Source: Burkholderiales bacterium (GTDB lineage: Bacteria > Pseudomonadota > Gammaproteobacteria > Burkholderiales > Burkholderiaceae_C). Taken from it: 64,000 nucleotides of DNA. The position numbers were made by a program, and so were the translations under genes. The stretch lies in contig CANJJE010000003.1 in NCBI GenBank assembly GCA_947474755.1, positions 186,001-250,000 of the forward strand, given 5' to 3'. Shown here one piece after another: positions 45,346-55,775 of the stretch (within the stretch, counting starts at the first letter, position 1; every line of letters begins with the position of its first letter). The notes beneath the pieces were generated by a model. That model worked only from the letters and a program-made list of their open reading frames with translations, searched no databases and was not told the DNA's origin.

Positions 45346-46995
45346 TCAGATCGTGCAGACCTTGATCGTCGCGTGCTCGTTGATGCCCATCGCGCCAAAG
45401 AACAGCGCCAGCAGGCGGTGGGCATCGACAAAGCGCACCGTGCGGTTCTCTTCGCGCCGCGCCAGCACCCAGTTGAGCAGATCACCAGCCGCGATGAAGT
45501 CGACGCGGATGAGCTTCGAACATGAGACGTTGATCATCGGCGCGGCGCCGAGCTGCTCGGTCATCGATTGCAGCAGCGGGCCGATGTCGCCGATCAGCTG
45601 GCCGGACAGCTCGACGCTCGACACCTGCACCAGCACTGCGTCATCAAGCAAGTGGGATTCGACGAAGCCAGTCGTGACCTCGCTGACCATCGACATCGAC
45701 GGCAAGAGCGTGCTGCTCGCTGCGCTGCTCAGCCGCACCCGGCACTGCACGCTCTCCCACGAAGGCGGCGAGACTTCATACGTCATGCAGTATTCGATGG
45801 CCGTCTCATCGAACTGGTCGGGCCGGTTGGTCATGCGCAGCACATCCAGGCGGAGCTGCCAGTAGACGGGGTCGGCATCACGAACGCCATGGGGCGTCGC
45901 CTCGTGCAGGCATTTCAGCAGCGCGTCACCATGTAGCCAGCGCATGTCGATCTTCTGCGGCATCCAGCTGCGAAACAGATCGCTGATCCGGGCGCAGGCT
46001 TCGGCATCGATGCCAGTCAGTGCAGACCAGTCGAATACCCACGGCAGCGGCATCTGCAGCGTCTGGGAACGCAGTCGGGACACCGCATCGGCATCGATCC
46101 ATTGCGGGCTCGACCAGCCGACCTGTCCATCGATGCGGCTGCGCGGCTGGCGCTCTTCGCCAACGGCATCAGCCACGCGCTGCGGCATCGAAAACCATTG
46201 CGGCGCCGACCAGCCGAACTGCTGGGCATAGTCGATCGCCAGGCTCTCGAACTTGGGCAACTGTCCGGTCGCGCGGTGCATGTCGAACAGCGCCAGCCAG
46301 GTTTCGGCATGCTGCGCACGCGCGCCATGGGGCTGGATCAACTGGGTGAGCGACTGTTCGCACAGGTCGAAATCGGCATTCGCAAACGCGATCACCGCCT
46401 CGTCGAGCTCAGGGTCGTGTACCAGTTCGTTGCCGGCATCGAGCGGCGTGAATGCCTTGTCGAAGGACAAGGCCGGGGAGTCGTTGTCGAAGGCTGGCCC
46501 CGCGCCATAGGGAGGGTTTGAATCGGTGACGTCAGCGCGCGCCAGTTTCGGATCCGATGTGCCACCCAACGGCGCCGCCTGTTTGGGCGCCGAAGAAGGC
46601 TCCAGCGGTCTGCGCAAAGCCCCCGACGGGCTGCTGCCGACCATCTGCTGCTCGATGGCGTCGATCTTGGCTTTCATGCCGGGACCGGAACGCGATTCGC
46701 TGTCGCGCAGACGCGGCACCGAATCGCCACCCATCACCGAGGAGCCGCCAAGTGCGGCGAGCTGTTCAGGTGTCAGCCCGTCACGGCGAACCTTGCGCAG
46801 CATGTCGAACTCTCGCTTGCGCACGAATTCATTGCGCCGCTTGCGCTCGATCATCGCTTTCAGCTCGGACTTGGCGAGCTCGCTTTCGACCGATCCCGTG
46901 GCGGGCTGCCCCAATTCGTTCCACTCGGTGGCCGGATTGGCAACGAACTTCACGACCTTGCGGAAGAAGCTCGTCGAGTCTTTGGAATCCGCCAT
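45346..46995 (-). CDS. STAS-domain protein with long variable N-terminus, function unknown
   Basis: 549 residues, no membrane segments. Residues 1-85 are basic and helical, 85-190 low complexity and polar, 190-400 helical with W-L-A-L-F-D-M-H-R-A-T-G-Q-L, TPR-like in feel. The end (about 450-540) is a STAS fold: V-E-L-S-G-Q-L and N-V-S-C-S-K-L-I-R-V-D-F-I-A-A-G-D-L-L. STAS domains bind nucleotides or act as phosphorylation-switched anti-anti-sigma factors, but the usual D-S-S phospho-site is replaced by S-K-L-I-R-V-D. I have seen this type between hslV and dksA in related genomes. Confidence 0.7.
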   Translation of the reverse strand: MADSKDSTSFFRKVVKFVANPATEWNELGQPATGSVESELAKSELKAMIERKRRNEFVRKREFDMLRKVRRDGLTPEQLAALGGSSVMGGDSVPRLRDSESRSGPGMKAKIDAIEQQMVGSSPSGALRRPLEPSSAPKQAAPLGGTSDPKLARADVTDSNPPYGAGPAFDNDSPALSFDKAFTPLDAGNELVHDPELDEAVIAFANADFDLCEQSLTQLIQPHGARAQHAETWLALFDMHRATGQLPKFESLAIDYAQQFGWSAPQWFSMPQRVADAVGEERQPRSRIDGQVGWSSPQWIDADAVSRLRSQTLQMPLPWVFDWSALTGIDAEACARISDLFRSWMPQKIDMRWLHGDALLKCLHEATPHGVRDADPVYWQLRLDVLRMTNRPDQFDETAIEYCMTYEVSPPSWESVQCRVRLSSAASSTLLPSMSMVSEVTTGFVESHLLDDAVLVQVSSVELSGQLIGDIGPLLQSMTEQLGAAPMINVSCSKLIRVDFIAAGDLLNWVLARREENRTVRFVDAHRLLALFFGAMGINEHATIKVCTI

Positions 46996-47025
46996 GGGGA
47001 GTCAGTGCCTGTCAGCGCGACCCGA

Positions 47026-47069
47026 GCCGGCTCAGGCCGGCGCGCACAGCGGGAGTCACGCGGTGACTC
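47026..47069. repeat. Two small perfect hairpins in the dksA-STAS gene gap
   Basis: GCCGGC-TCAG-GCCGGC (47026-47041) and GAGTCAC-GCG-GTGACTC (47053-47069). They lie after dksA and before the STAS gene on the minus strand, where they could end or stabilise the dksA transcript. No T-run follows. Confidence 0.5.
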
Positions 47070-47080
47070 TTCCAGAGACC

Positions 47081-47113
47081 TGGGGGCAGGCGCGAAGCGA
47101 CATGGGGGCTCAT
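47081..47113. repeat. Short copy of the uvrA-type interspersed repeat, next to the dksA stop
   Basis: Read on the minus strand: GAGCCCCCATGTCGCTTCGC then GCCTGCCCCCA, matching the frame of the element inside uvrA (GCCCCCACGCTTGCGG ... GCTGCCCCCC) but shorter in the centre and lacking the outer GAGGGGG arm. It starts two bases past the dksA stop codon. Confidence 0.55.
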
Positions 47114-47114
47114 G

Positions 47115-48128
47115 TCAATCGCCGAACATCTTCTGCTTCAGCTCACGGCGCTGCTGGGCTTCGAGGGACAAGGTGGCCGTCGGTCGTGCAATGAGACGGC
47201 CGAGGCCGATCGGCTCACCGGTTTCGTCGCAAAAACCGTACTCGCCACTTTCGACGCGATTGAGCGACTGCGCAATCTTCTTGAGCAGTTTGCGCTCGCG
47301 GTCACGGGTGCGCAGTTCGAGCGCATGCTCTTCCTCGATCGTGGCGCGGTCGGCCGGATCGGGCACGATGGAGGTGTCTTCGCGCAGGTGCTCGGTCGTT
47401 TCACCTGCATTGCTGAGCAGGTCGTCCTTCAGCTTCTTCAGCGTCGCGCGGAAGAAGTCGAGCTGCTTTTCGTTCATGTACTCGCTATCCGGCATGGCGA
47501 GCACTTCGGCCTCGGTCAGATCCTTGCCCGCTTTGGTCTTCCATGCGTTCGCCAGCTTCGGGTCGGACTTCGGCGCAATGCGCGGAGTGTCCGCGCCGAG
47601 GTTGTTCATCTGGCGGGTCGGTGGGCGGGGCGGGGCAAAACGATCAGCGAAGCGCGAGGTGGGTGGCGGCAGCGGCGCGGTCGGCATCGGTGCACCATAA
47701 CGGGACTTGGTGGCTGATTTGGCGCGTGGCGCCTTGGCAGGTGCGGGCGCCACCAGAGCGGCGGCTGGTACGGGCGCCTGGGTCACGATGGGCTCTTTCA
47801 GAGCAGCCTGAGGGAGGGTTTTCGGCATGGGCTTGGGAACAGGGTTTCCAGTGGTCGCAGCGGGCTTTGCCGCCTTGGCCGGAACAACTTTGGGAGCGGG
47901 CGAGACTGGAACAGACTCAGGTGCAGACCTGGTCCGGCTCGCGGCGGTCACGGGCGCCGGTTTGGGCGCGGGTGTGGATGTCTTCTTGGAGGGTGCGGGA
48001 GCCTTCTTGGCGGGCGGAGATGTCTTCTTGGCAGGCGGGGCTTTCACCGGCGCCGACGCTGTGGCCTTCTTCTTGGGCACGGGGGCGGTTCGCGCGGTGG
48101 GCGCAGACTTGGCCGGGGATCGGGTCAC
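47115..48128 (-). CDS. dksA: DksA-family RNA polymerase regulator with one of four zinc cysteines and a long basic N-terminus
   Basis: 337 residues; the DksA core is only the last 140 or so. The coiled-coil tip D-P-A-D-R-A-T keeps the two Asp that act in the RNA polymerase secondary channel. The zinc motif reads C300-x2-T303-x17-S321-x2-A324, so three of four cysteines are gone, as in zinc-independent DksA proteins. It works with ppGpp to reset transcription, notably of rRNA and amino acid genes. The first ~195 residues are Ala/Pro/Lys-rich and disordered-looking. They are genuine by start evidence: GTG with GAGGAG six bases upstream. Confidence 0.88.
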   Translation of the reverse strand: MTRSPAKSAPTARTAPVPKKKATASAPVKAPPAKKTSPPAKKAPAPSKKTSTPAPKPAPVTAASRTRSAPESVPVSPAPKVVPAKAAKPAATTGNPVPKPMPKTLPQAALKEPIVTQAPVPAAALVAPAPAKAPRAKSATKSRYGAPMPTAPLPPPTSRFADRFAPPRPPTRQMNNLGADTPRIAPKSDPKLANAWKTKAGKDLTEAEVLAMPDSEYMNEKQLDFFRATLKKLKDDLLSNAGETTEHLREDTSIVPDPADRATIEEEHALELRTRDRERKLLKKIAQSLNRVESGEYGFCDETGEPIGLGRLIARPTATLSLEAQQRRELKQKMFGD

Positions 48129-48259
48129 AGGGTTCTCCTCGCAGCGGGTTCAGACCGCCAGGGCGCGCAACGAGCGCCGCTTTGGCACCACGCCGTTGCG
48201 ATCGTTGCGAATCGCAAAGCGCGGCGGATTGTAGCCACGCTGCAAGGCGCCGACCGGCA

Positions 48260-49327
48260 TCACACGAGGCATTGCTCCAGCCCCTGCAGAAATATGTCTC
48301 TCGGCAGGTCGATGCCGATGAACACCATCTTGCTGTTCTTCTTCTCGCCGGGCGCCCAGACGGGACCGAGGTCGCTGCCCATCAGCTGGTGAACACCCTG
48401 GAAGATGACCTTCTTCTGCGAGCCCTTCATGAACAGCACACCCTTGTAGCGCAGCAGTTTCGGGCCGTAAACCTGCACGATGGACGCCAGGAAGTCTTCC
48501 AGCTTGGCCGGGTTGAAGGCCTTGTCGGAGCGGAACACGAAAGACTTCACATCGTCGTCATGCACATGGTGGCTGGGGTGATCGCAGTGCTCGCCATGCT
48601 CATGATCGTGGGCAGGGTGCGCATGGTCGTGACCATGGGCGTCAGCGTTCAGGAAATCCGGATCGATGTCGAGCTTGGCGTTCAGGTTGAAGCCGCGCAG
48701 ATCGAACACGCTGGCGATCGGCACCTCGCCGAAATGCACCCGGCTCTGTGGCGCACGCGGGTTCATGTGCTTGATGCGGTGCGCCAGCGCATCGACAGCG
48801 GCCTCATCCACCAGGTCGGACTTGCTGATGAAGATCTTGTCGGCGAAGCCGATCTGGCGCCGCGCTTCCTGCCGGTCGTCGAGTTGCTGCTCGCCGTGCT
48901 TCGCATCGACCAGCGTCAGGATGGAGTCCAGCAGATAGCACTCGGCGATCTCGTCATCCATGAAGAATGTCTGCGCCACGGGTCCGGGGTCCGCGAGGCC
49001 GGTGGTCTCGATCACCACCCGGTCGAACTGCAGTTCGCCCTTGCGCTTCTTCTCGGCCAGATCGGCGAGCGTGGTGCGCAGGTCTTCGCGGATCGAGCAG
49101 CACACACAGCCGTTGTTCAGCTGGATGATCTGTTCCTTCGCGTCCTGCACCAGGATCTCGTTATCGATGTTCTCGTCACCGAACTCGTTTTCGATCACTG
49201 CGATCTTCTGCCCGTGTGCTTCGCTCAGCACACGCTTGAGCAAGGTCGTCTTGCCCGAGCCGAGGAAGCCGGTCAGGATCGTGGCGGGGATGAGGGCGCG
49301 GGCGGGGGTGGTGGAGGTTGTGGCCAT
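48260..49327 (-). CDS. COG0523 (CobW/ZNG1-like) GTPase metallochaperone
   Basis: 355 residues. Walker A G20-F-L-G-S-G-K-T-T, the metal site C74-V-C-C77 in N-G-C-V-C-C-S, E-T-T-G-L-A-D-P, and S-K-S-D-L-V. A His/Asp-rich stretch (about 238-265) probably binds zinc, and the CobW C-terminal domain follows. These GTPases deliver zinc (or cobalt in cobalamin synthesis) to client enzymes; no cobalamin gene is nearby, so zinc is favoured. It precedes dksA by 131 bases. No clear Zur site was found upstream. The gap 48129-48259 holds an imperfect hairpin built on CGCTTTG/CAAAGCG. Confidence 0.85.
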   Translation of the reverse strand: MATTSTTPARALIPATILTGFLGSGKTTLLKRVLSEAHGQKIAVIENEFGDENIDNEILVQDAKEQIIQLNNGCVCCSIREDLRTTLADLAEKKRKGELQFDRVVIETTGLADPGPVAQTFFMDDEIAECYLLDSILTLVDAKHGEQQLDDRQEARRQIGFADKIFISKSDLVDEAAVDALAHRIKHMNPRAPQSRVHFGEVPIASVFDLRGFNLNAKLDIDPDFLNADAHGHDHAHPAHDHEHGEHCDHPSHHVHDDDVKSFVFRSDKAFNPAKLEDFLASIVQVYGPKLLRYKGVLFMKGSQKKVIFQGVHQLMGSDLGPVWAPGEKKNSKMVFIGIDLPRDIFLQGLEQCLV

Positions 49328-49467
49328 GGGGCGGATGTCCTGCGAAAAGGAAACTTTGGAAGCGCGATCTCGGCATCTGGGGCCAATGCACAACCTTTCA
49401 AGCTAACACATTTGTCAATGGCGGTTCGGGTAAGCTGTGCGAGTGATCCACTTTTCGCCCCGGCGCG

Positions 49468-50376
49468 ATGTCTGACCCTCACCCGGCGCAATCCGCCTCG
49501 ACAGCCCGCATCAAGAACTCTGCGAGCCGCCCTGCCACTGTCGACAATCGCAACCTGTTCCAGCGGCTGATCGAGTTCATTTCTCCGGGGGTCGACTCGC
49601 GCGACGAGCTGATCGAGGCGCTGGCCGATGCCGAACAGCGGGAGCTGATCGCTCCCGAGTCGCGGATGATGCTGGAAGGCGTGATCCGGATGGCGGACAT
49701 GACCGCAGGCGACGTGATGGTTGCAGCGCCCCACATGGACCACCTCGACATCGATGCGCCCTACGAGGAACTGCTGCACCTGGTCATCGGCACCGCGCAC
49801 TCGCGCTTTCCGGTCTACGAGGGGAAGCGCGACAACATCATCGGCATCCTGATGGCCAAGGATCTGCTGAAGCTGCAGCGCTCGCCGGACCTGAACCTGC
49901 GAACCTTGCTGCGCCCGGCAGTGTTCGTGCCCGAATCGAAGGGCCTCAACGAGCTGCTGCGCGATTTCCGCTCGAACCGCAACCACCTGGCCATCGTCAT
50001 CGACGAGTTCGGCAACACCGCCGGGCTGATCACCATCGAGGACGTGCTCGAAGAGATCGTCGGGGAGATCGAGGACGAGTTCGACGAGAAGGACGGCGAG
50101 TCCGGCGTCTATACCCTGGCCGACGGCAGCCATCGGGTGGCGGGCGACGCCGAGATCGGCGCCGTCAACCAATCCCTCGGCTCCCAGCTGCCGCGAGACA
50201 GCTTCGACACCATCGGGGGGCTGATCGCGCACGAGCTGGGCCGCGTGCCGCGGCGCGGTGAGGCGGTGGCGATGGGCGGGCTGCTGTTCAGCGTGATGCT
50301 GACGCGCGGTGGCGCGGTGCGCTGGTTCAAGGTCACCCGGGCACCCGAGCCTGCCACCGAGACCGACGGCGCTTGA
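49468..50376 (+). CDS. corC: CorC/HlyC-family protein with paired CBS domains
   Basis: 302 residues without membrane segments: two CBS domains (about 75-195; V-M-V-A-A-P and H-S-R-F-P-V-Y-E) and a C-terminal CorC_HlyC domain ending in V-R-W-F-K-V. Named for its link to Mg/Co efflux by CorA; in gammaproteobacteria it is likewise beside lnt. Function is still poorly defined. The 140 bases between it and the divergent COG0523 gene hold both promoters. Its stop overlaps the lnt start (TGATG). Confidence 0.87.
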   Translation: MSDPHPAQSASTARIKNSASRPATVDNRNLFQRLIEFISPGVDSRDELIEALADAEQRELIAPESRMMLEGVIRMADMTAGDVMVAAPHMDHLDIDAPYEELLHLVIGTAHSRFPVYEGKRDNIIGILMAKDLLKLQRSPDLNLRTLLRPAVFVPESKGLNELLRDFRSNRNHLAIVIDEFGNTAGLITIEDVLEEIVGEIEDEFDEKDGESGVYTLADGSHRVAGDAEIGAVNQSLGSQLPRDSFDTIGGLIAHELGRVPRRGEAVAMGGLLFSVMLTRGGAVRWFKVTRAPEPATETDGA

Positions 50377-51977
50377 TGCGCCGGTCGGTTTCAGGCCCTG
50401 CGCCGAGCCGTTGGCTCGCCAGCGCCCCGGCGGTGCTGCTGGCAGGCATCGCGCAGACGCTGTCCTTCTCTCCGTTCGAATGGTGGTGGTTGCAGCTGCT
50501 GTCTCTGGCCGCGCTGGCCCACGCCACTGCGGGTGCCGCACCACGCCGTGCCGCGATGATGGGCTGGCTGTACGCCGTCGGCTGGCTGGTGTCGGGCTTC
50601 TGGTGGCTCTACATCAGCATGCACGACTATGGCGGCATGCACCCTGCGCTGGCCGCGCTGGCCGTACTGGTGCTGGCAGCGCTGCTGGGTCTCTACTACG
50701 CGGCAGCGATGGCCCTGTGGGCGCGGCTGCGCACCGGCCGACCGGGCTGGGACGTCGCGCTGTGGTCCGCATGCTGGCTGCTGGCCGAGCTGGCACGCGG
50801 GCTGGTGTTCACCGGATTCCCATGGATTGCCTCGGGCTATGCGCATGCGGTGGGCCCTCTGGCAGCCTGGGCGCCATGGATGGGCGTCTACGGCCTGTGC
50901 GCTCTGGCAGCCGCCTTGGCCGCAGCAACCGCCCTGTGGCTGCAAGACCATTCGCTGCGGGTTCGATCAAGCGTCAGCGCGTTGGTGATCGCGCTCGCCC
51001 TGGCGCCGCACCTGCTGCCCGATCAGTTCACCCGCTCCACGGGCACGGTGGCCGTCAGCCTGCTGCAGCCGAACGTGCCACAGGAGATCAAGTTCGACCC
51101 CGACCGGCTGAACCTTCAGTTGCACGGCCTGGTGCGACAGCTGACCGAGGCCCGCGGCGCACTGGTGGTGACGCCCGAATCCGTGCTGCCGCTGTCGGCC
51201 GATCAGATCAGCGACGGCTACTGGGCGGCGCTGCGAGATGCGCTGCAGCCGGTGTCCCCGCCGCTGGATCCCGCAGCGGCGGGGGCCGAGCGCGCCGCGC
51301 TGGTCGGCATCTTCGTCGGCGACGAGGCTTCCGGCTACGTCAATTCGGTCGTTGCGTTGCCCGGTGAAGTCACCGACGGTGCCATGGCATCCGCTGCGGC
51401 CGGCTATCGCTACGGCAAGCGGCATCTGCTGCCCTTCGGCGAGATCATCCCGCCTGGCTTCCACTGGTTCGTCCGGCTGATGAACATCCCGCTGGCCGAC
51501 CAGGCGCGCGGCAACAGCACCGAGGCCTTTGCGTTCGGCGGACAACGGCTGCGACCACTGGTCTGCTACGAAGACCTGTTCGGCGAGGACATCGTGTCCA
51601 GCGTCGTCGGCCCGCAGGCAGCCACGGTGTTCGTCAACGTCAGCAACCTGGCCTGGTTCGGTCGCTGGCTGGTGCAGGACCAGCACCTGCAGTTCTCGCA
51701 GATGCGCGCGATCGAGTTCCAGCGGCCGGTGATCCGCTCGACCAACACCGGCGCCACCGCAGTGGTCGACCACCAGGGCAGGGTCACCGCGCGGCTGCCG
51801 CCGCTTGTCACCGGCGTGCTCGAAGCCACCGTTGAAGGGCGCACGGGCGAGACGCCCTATGCGCGCTGGCTCGCCGCCTGCGGGCTGTGGCCGTTGATCG
51901 CTGCGGCACTCGCCGTCATCGGCATTGCCGCGTTCATCGGCCTTCGCCCGACGCGGCAGCGAATACCCGGCCCGTAA
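50376..51977 (+). CDS. lnt: Apolipoprotein N-acyltransferase
   Basis: 533 residues. About six to seven membrane helices in the first 210 residues, then a periplasmic nitrilase-like domain with the triad Glu268 (T-P-E-S), Lys348 (Y-G-K-R-H) and Cys397 (V-C-Y-E-D), then one last helix. It adds the third acyl chain to lipoproteins in the inner membrane, the final maturation step before Lol export. The ATG at 50376 is used; a TTG one codon earlier is in frame. Coupled to corC by a TGATG overlap. Confidence 0.93.
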   Translation: MRRSVSGPAPSRWLASAPAVLLAGIAQTLSFSPFEWWWLQLLSLAALAHATAGAAPRRAAMMGWLYAVGWLVSGFWWLYISMHDYGGMHPALAALAVLVLAALLGLYYAAAMALWARLRTGRPGWDVALWSACWLLAELARGLVFTGFPWIASGYAHAVGPLAAWAPWMGVYGLCALAAALAAATALWLQDHSLRVRSSVSALVIALALAPHLLPDQFTRSTGTVAVSLLQPNVPQEIKFDPDRLNLQLHGLVRQLTEARGALVVTPESVLPLSADQISDGYWAALRDALQPVSPPLDPAAAGAERAALVGIFVGDEASGYVNSVVALPGEVTDGAMASAAAGYRYGKRHLLPFGEIIPPGFHWFVRLMNIPLADQARGNSTEAFAFGGQRLRPLVCYEDLFGEDIVSSVVGPQAATVFVNVSNLAWFGRWLVQDQHLQFSQMRAIEFQRPVIRSTNTGATAVVDHQGRVTARLPPLVTGVLEATVEGRTGETPYARWLAACGLWPLIAAALAVIGIAAFIGLRPTRQRIPGP

Positions 51978-52047
51978 AATCACGCTCTTGCGCGCGCCGT
52001 CGCCTTCGAATTCGAAGATACCGCCCCATCACCCGGACCCGACACCG

Positions 52048-52992
<945 letters not shown>

Positions 52993-52996
52993 CACC

Positions 52997-55150
52997 ATGA
53001 CTGTCGCCAATTTGCTGGTGGAACTGTTCGTCGAAGAACTGCCGCCGAAAGCGCTGAAGAAGCTCGGTGAATCGTTCGCCCAGGAACTGGTGGACAGCCT
53101 GCGGGCGCAGGGTCTGGCCACCGAGCATTCGGCAGCAACGCCGTTTGCCTCGCCGCGTCGGCTCGCCGCGCACATCAGCGCGGTGCTGGCCGTCGCGCCT
53201 GACAAGGCCGTGTCGCAGAAGCTGATGCCGGCCAGCGTGGCACTGGCAGCCGATGGCACGCCGACGCCTGCCCTGCTGAAGAAGCTGGCCAGCTTCGGTG
53301 CCGACGCGTCAGTGCTGCCGGCGCTGAAACGCCAGATGGACGGCAAGGCCGAGGCCCTGTTCTATGACAGCGTGGCGCCTGGCGCGACGCTGGCGCAGGG
53401 GCTGCAAAAGGCGCTCGACGAGTCCATCGCCAAGTTGCCGATCCCCAAGGTCATGACCTATCAGCTCGAATCCGGTGCCCAGCCCGGGTGGACCAGTGTG
53501 CAGTTCGTCAGGCCGGCGCACGGCCTGGTCGCGCTGCACGGGGCCGACCTGGTGCCGGTGTCGGCGCTGGGATTGCAGGCGGGTCGCGAGACGCACGGCC
53601 ACCGATTCGAGGCGGCGATGGACCCGGTGGCGCTGCAGCACGCTGACTGGTACGCCGAACAGCTGCGCGAGCAGGGCGCGGTGATCGCCAGCTTCGCGCA
53701 GCGCCGTGGCGAGATCGCACGCCAGTTGCAGCATGCTGCATCGCGCCAGGGCCTGACGCCCATCGATGACGACGCGCTGCTCGACGAGGTGACCGCCCTG
53801 GTCGAGCGGCCCAATGTGCTGCTCGGTCGCTTCGATGAAGACTTCCTCGAAGTGCCTCAGGAATGCCTGATCCTGACGATGAAGGCGAACCAGAAGTACT
53901 TCCCCCTGCTGAACGCGGCGGGAAGGCTGACGAACCAGTTCCTGATCGTCAGCAACATCAGCCCGGCCGACCCCGGCGCGGTGATCGGCGGCAACGAGCG
54001 CGTCGTGCGTCCACGGCTGGCCGACGCGAAGTTCTTCTTCGACCAGGACCGCAAGAAGACCCTGGTCTCGCGAGTGGATGGCCTGTCGAAGGTGGTCTAT
54101 CACAACAAGCTGGGCAGCCAGCGCGATCGCGCAGAGCGTGTGCGAGCGATCGGCCACGCCATCGTCAACCAGCTGAGCATGGCCACGCTGCCCTACACCG
54201 TGGATGCCCAGGATGAATTCGCGGTGCTCGACAGCAAGGTGCAGGAGGCCGCGCTGCTGGCCAAGACCGACCTGCTGACCGACATGGTCGGCGAGTTTCC
54301 GGAACTGCAGGGCGTGATGGGCGGCTACTACGCACGCCACGAGGGCCTGCGCGATGGCGTGGCCATCGCCATCGAAGACCACTACAAGCCCCGTTTCGCC
54401 GGCGACGCGCTGCCACGCAACCACACCGGCACCGTGCTGGCGCTGGCCGACAAGCTGGAAACGCTGGTCGGGCTGTTCGGCATCGGCCAATTGCCCACCG
54501 GCGACAAGGACCCGTTCGCGCTGCGCCGCCACGCGCTGGGCGTGATCCGCATCCTGACGGAGAAGAACCTGCCCCTGGATCTGCCGGACATGTTGCAGGG
54601 CGCGTTGCCCGCGTTCGGCGATCTGGTCACTGACCCCACCGAAGCGCTGCTGGGCTTCTTCACCGACCGTCTGGCGGTGAGCCTGCGTGACCAGGGCTAC
54701 TGCGCGCAGGAAGTGGATGCAGTGCTCGCCCTGGCACCAACCCGGCTGGGCAACCTGCCGCGCCGCCTGGTAGCAGTGCGTGCCTTCGCGACGCTGCCCG
54801 AAGCGCCATCGCTGGCCGCAGCCAACAAGCGGGTGGGCAATATCCTGAAGAAAGTCGACGGCGTGGCGCCCACCGCAGTCGATGCCGCGTTGTTGCGGGA
54901 ACCTGCCGAACAGGCACTGGCGCAAGCGCTGGCCACCGTGCGACCACAGGCCGACGGCCTGTTCGACCAGCACGACTACGCCGCCTCGCTGCAGGCCCTG
55001 GCCGCACTCAAGGCACCCGTCGATGCCTTCTTCGAGTCCGTGATGGTCAACGCCGACGACCCGGCACTGCGCGCCAACCGCCTCGGCCTGCTCGCCCAGC
55101 TGCACGCCGCGATGAACCGCGTCGCCGACCTGTCGAAGCTGGCCACCTGA
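52997..55150 (+). CDS. glyS: Glycyl-tRNA synthetase beta subunit
   Basis: 717 residues, normal length. L-L-V-E-L-F-V-E-E-L-P-P-K at the start, L-R-R-H-A-L-G-V-I-R-I near 510, and a C-terminal anticodon-binding-type domain ending with L-A-Q-L-H-A-A-M-N-R-V-A-D-L-S. It binds tRNA-Gly and partners GlyQ. The ATG at 52997 begins the conserved N-terminus, and the gene ends one base before gmhB. Confidence 0.96.
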   Translation: MTVANLLVELFVEELPPKALKKLGESFAQELVDSLRAQGLATEHSAATPFASPRRLAAHISAVLAVAPDKAVSQKLMPASVALAADGTPTPALLKKLASFGADASVLPALKRQMDGKAEALFYDSVAPGATLAQGLQKALDESIAKLPIPKVMTYQLESGAQPGWTSVQFVRPAHGLVALHGADLVPVSALGLQAGRETHGHRFEAAMDPVALQHADWYAEQLREQGAVIASFAQRRGEIARQLQHAASRQGLTPIDDDALLDEVTALVERPNVLLGRFDEDFLEVPQECLILTMKANQKYFPLLNAAGRLTNQFLIVSNISPADPGAVIGGNERVVRPRLADAKFFFDQDRKKTLVSRVDGLSKVVYHNKLGSQRDRAERVRAIGHAIVNQLSMATLPYTVDAQDEFAVLDSKVQEAALLAKTDLLTDMVGEFPELQGVMGGYYARHEGLRDGVAIAIEDHYKPRFAGDALPRNHTGTVLALADKLETLVGLFGIGQLPTGDKDPFALRRHALGVIRILTEKNLPLDLPDMLQGALPAFGDLVTDPTEALLGFFTDRLAVSLRDQGYCAQEVDAVLALAPTRLGNLPRRLVAVRAFATLPEAPSLAAANKRVGNILKKVDGVAPTAVDAALLREPAEQALAQALATVRPQADGLFDQHDYAASLQALAALKAPVDAFFESVMVNADDPALRANRLGLLAQLHAAMNRVADLSKLAT

Positions 55151-55151
55151 G

Positions 55152-55775
55152 ATGTCGCCGACAACGCTCAAGCTCGTCATCCTCGACCGCGATGGCACGA
55201 TCAATGAAGACCGCGATGACTACGTCAAGTCGCCTGACGAATGGGTGCCGTTACCCGGCGCGCTGGAGGCGATCTCCAGGCTGAACCATGCAGGCTGGCA
55301 CACGGTGCTGGCGACCAACCAGTCGGGCCTGGGGCGCGGGCTGTTCGACATGGCCTCGCTCAACGAGATCCAGCTCAAGATGAACCACGCGCTGGCGGCC
55401 CAGGGCGGCCGAATCGATGCGGTGTTCTTCTGCCCGCACACGCCAGACGATCACTGCGATTGCCGCAAGCCGCTGCCGGGCCTGATGCTGCAGATCGCCG
55501 AGCGCTTTGGTGTATCGCTGGACAACACGCCGATGGTCGGCGACACGCTGCGCGACCTGCAGGCCGGCATGGCTGCCGGCTGCCCGACGCACCTGGTGCT
55601 GACCGGCAAGAGCGCCGGCCTCGAAGGCAAGGCGCTGGCCGACCTTCTCGATGCGGTGCCAGGCACCTGCGTGCACACCGACCTGGCGGCTTTCGCCGAC
55701 TGGTGGATACGCCAGCAGCGCCATCAGCGGGGCGACACCGGCGAGCCCGATTCGAGCTTCGGGGAATTGCCTTGA
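55152..55775 (+). CDS. gmhB: D-glycero-beta-D-manno-heptose 1,7-bisphosphate 7-phosphatase
   Basis: 207 residues, HAD superfamily. The nucleophile/acid pair is Asp12 and Asp14 in L-D-R-D-G-T. Zinc is held by Cys94, His96, Cys102 and Cys104 (C-P-H ... C-D-C). M-V-G-D-T-L-R-D is the Mg site. It removes the C7 phosphate in ADP-heptose synthesis for the lipopolysaccharide inner core. It is placed between glyS and plsC with almost no spacing and shares one base with plsC. Confidence 0.93.
   Translation: MSPTTLKLVILDRDGTINEDRDDYVKSPDEWVPLPGALEAISRLNHAGWHTVLATNQSGLGRGLFDMASLNEIQLKMNHALAAQGGRIDAVFFCPHTPDDHCDCRKPLPGLMLQIAERFGVSLDNTPMVGDTLRDLQAGMAAGCPTHLVLTGKSAGLEGKALADLLDAVPGTCVHTDLAAFADWWIRQQRHQRGDTGEPDSSFGELP

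Noticed and set aside
47115-48128. dksA as a pseudogene because cysteines are missing
   Set aside because: The frame, coiled-coil tip aspartates and ribosome site are intact, and zinc-free functional DksA proteins are known.
49328-49467. Zur box upstream of the COG0523 gene
   Set aside because: No palindrome resembling the AT-rich Zur operator was found by eye; a matrix scan would be decisive.
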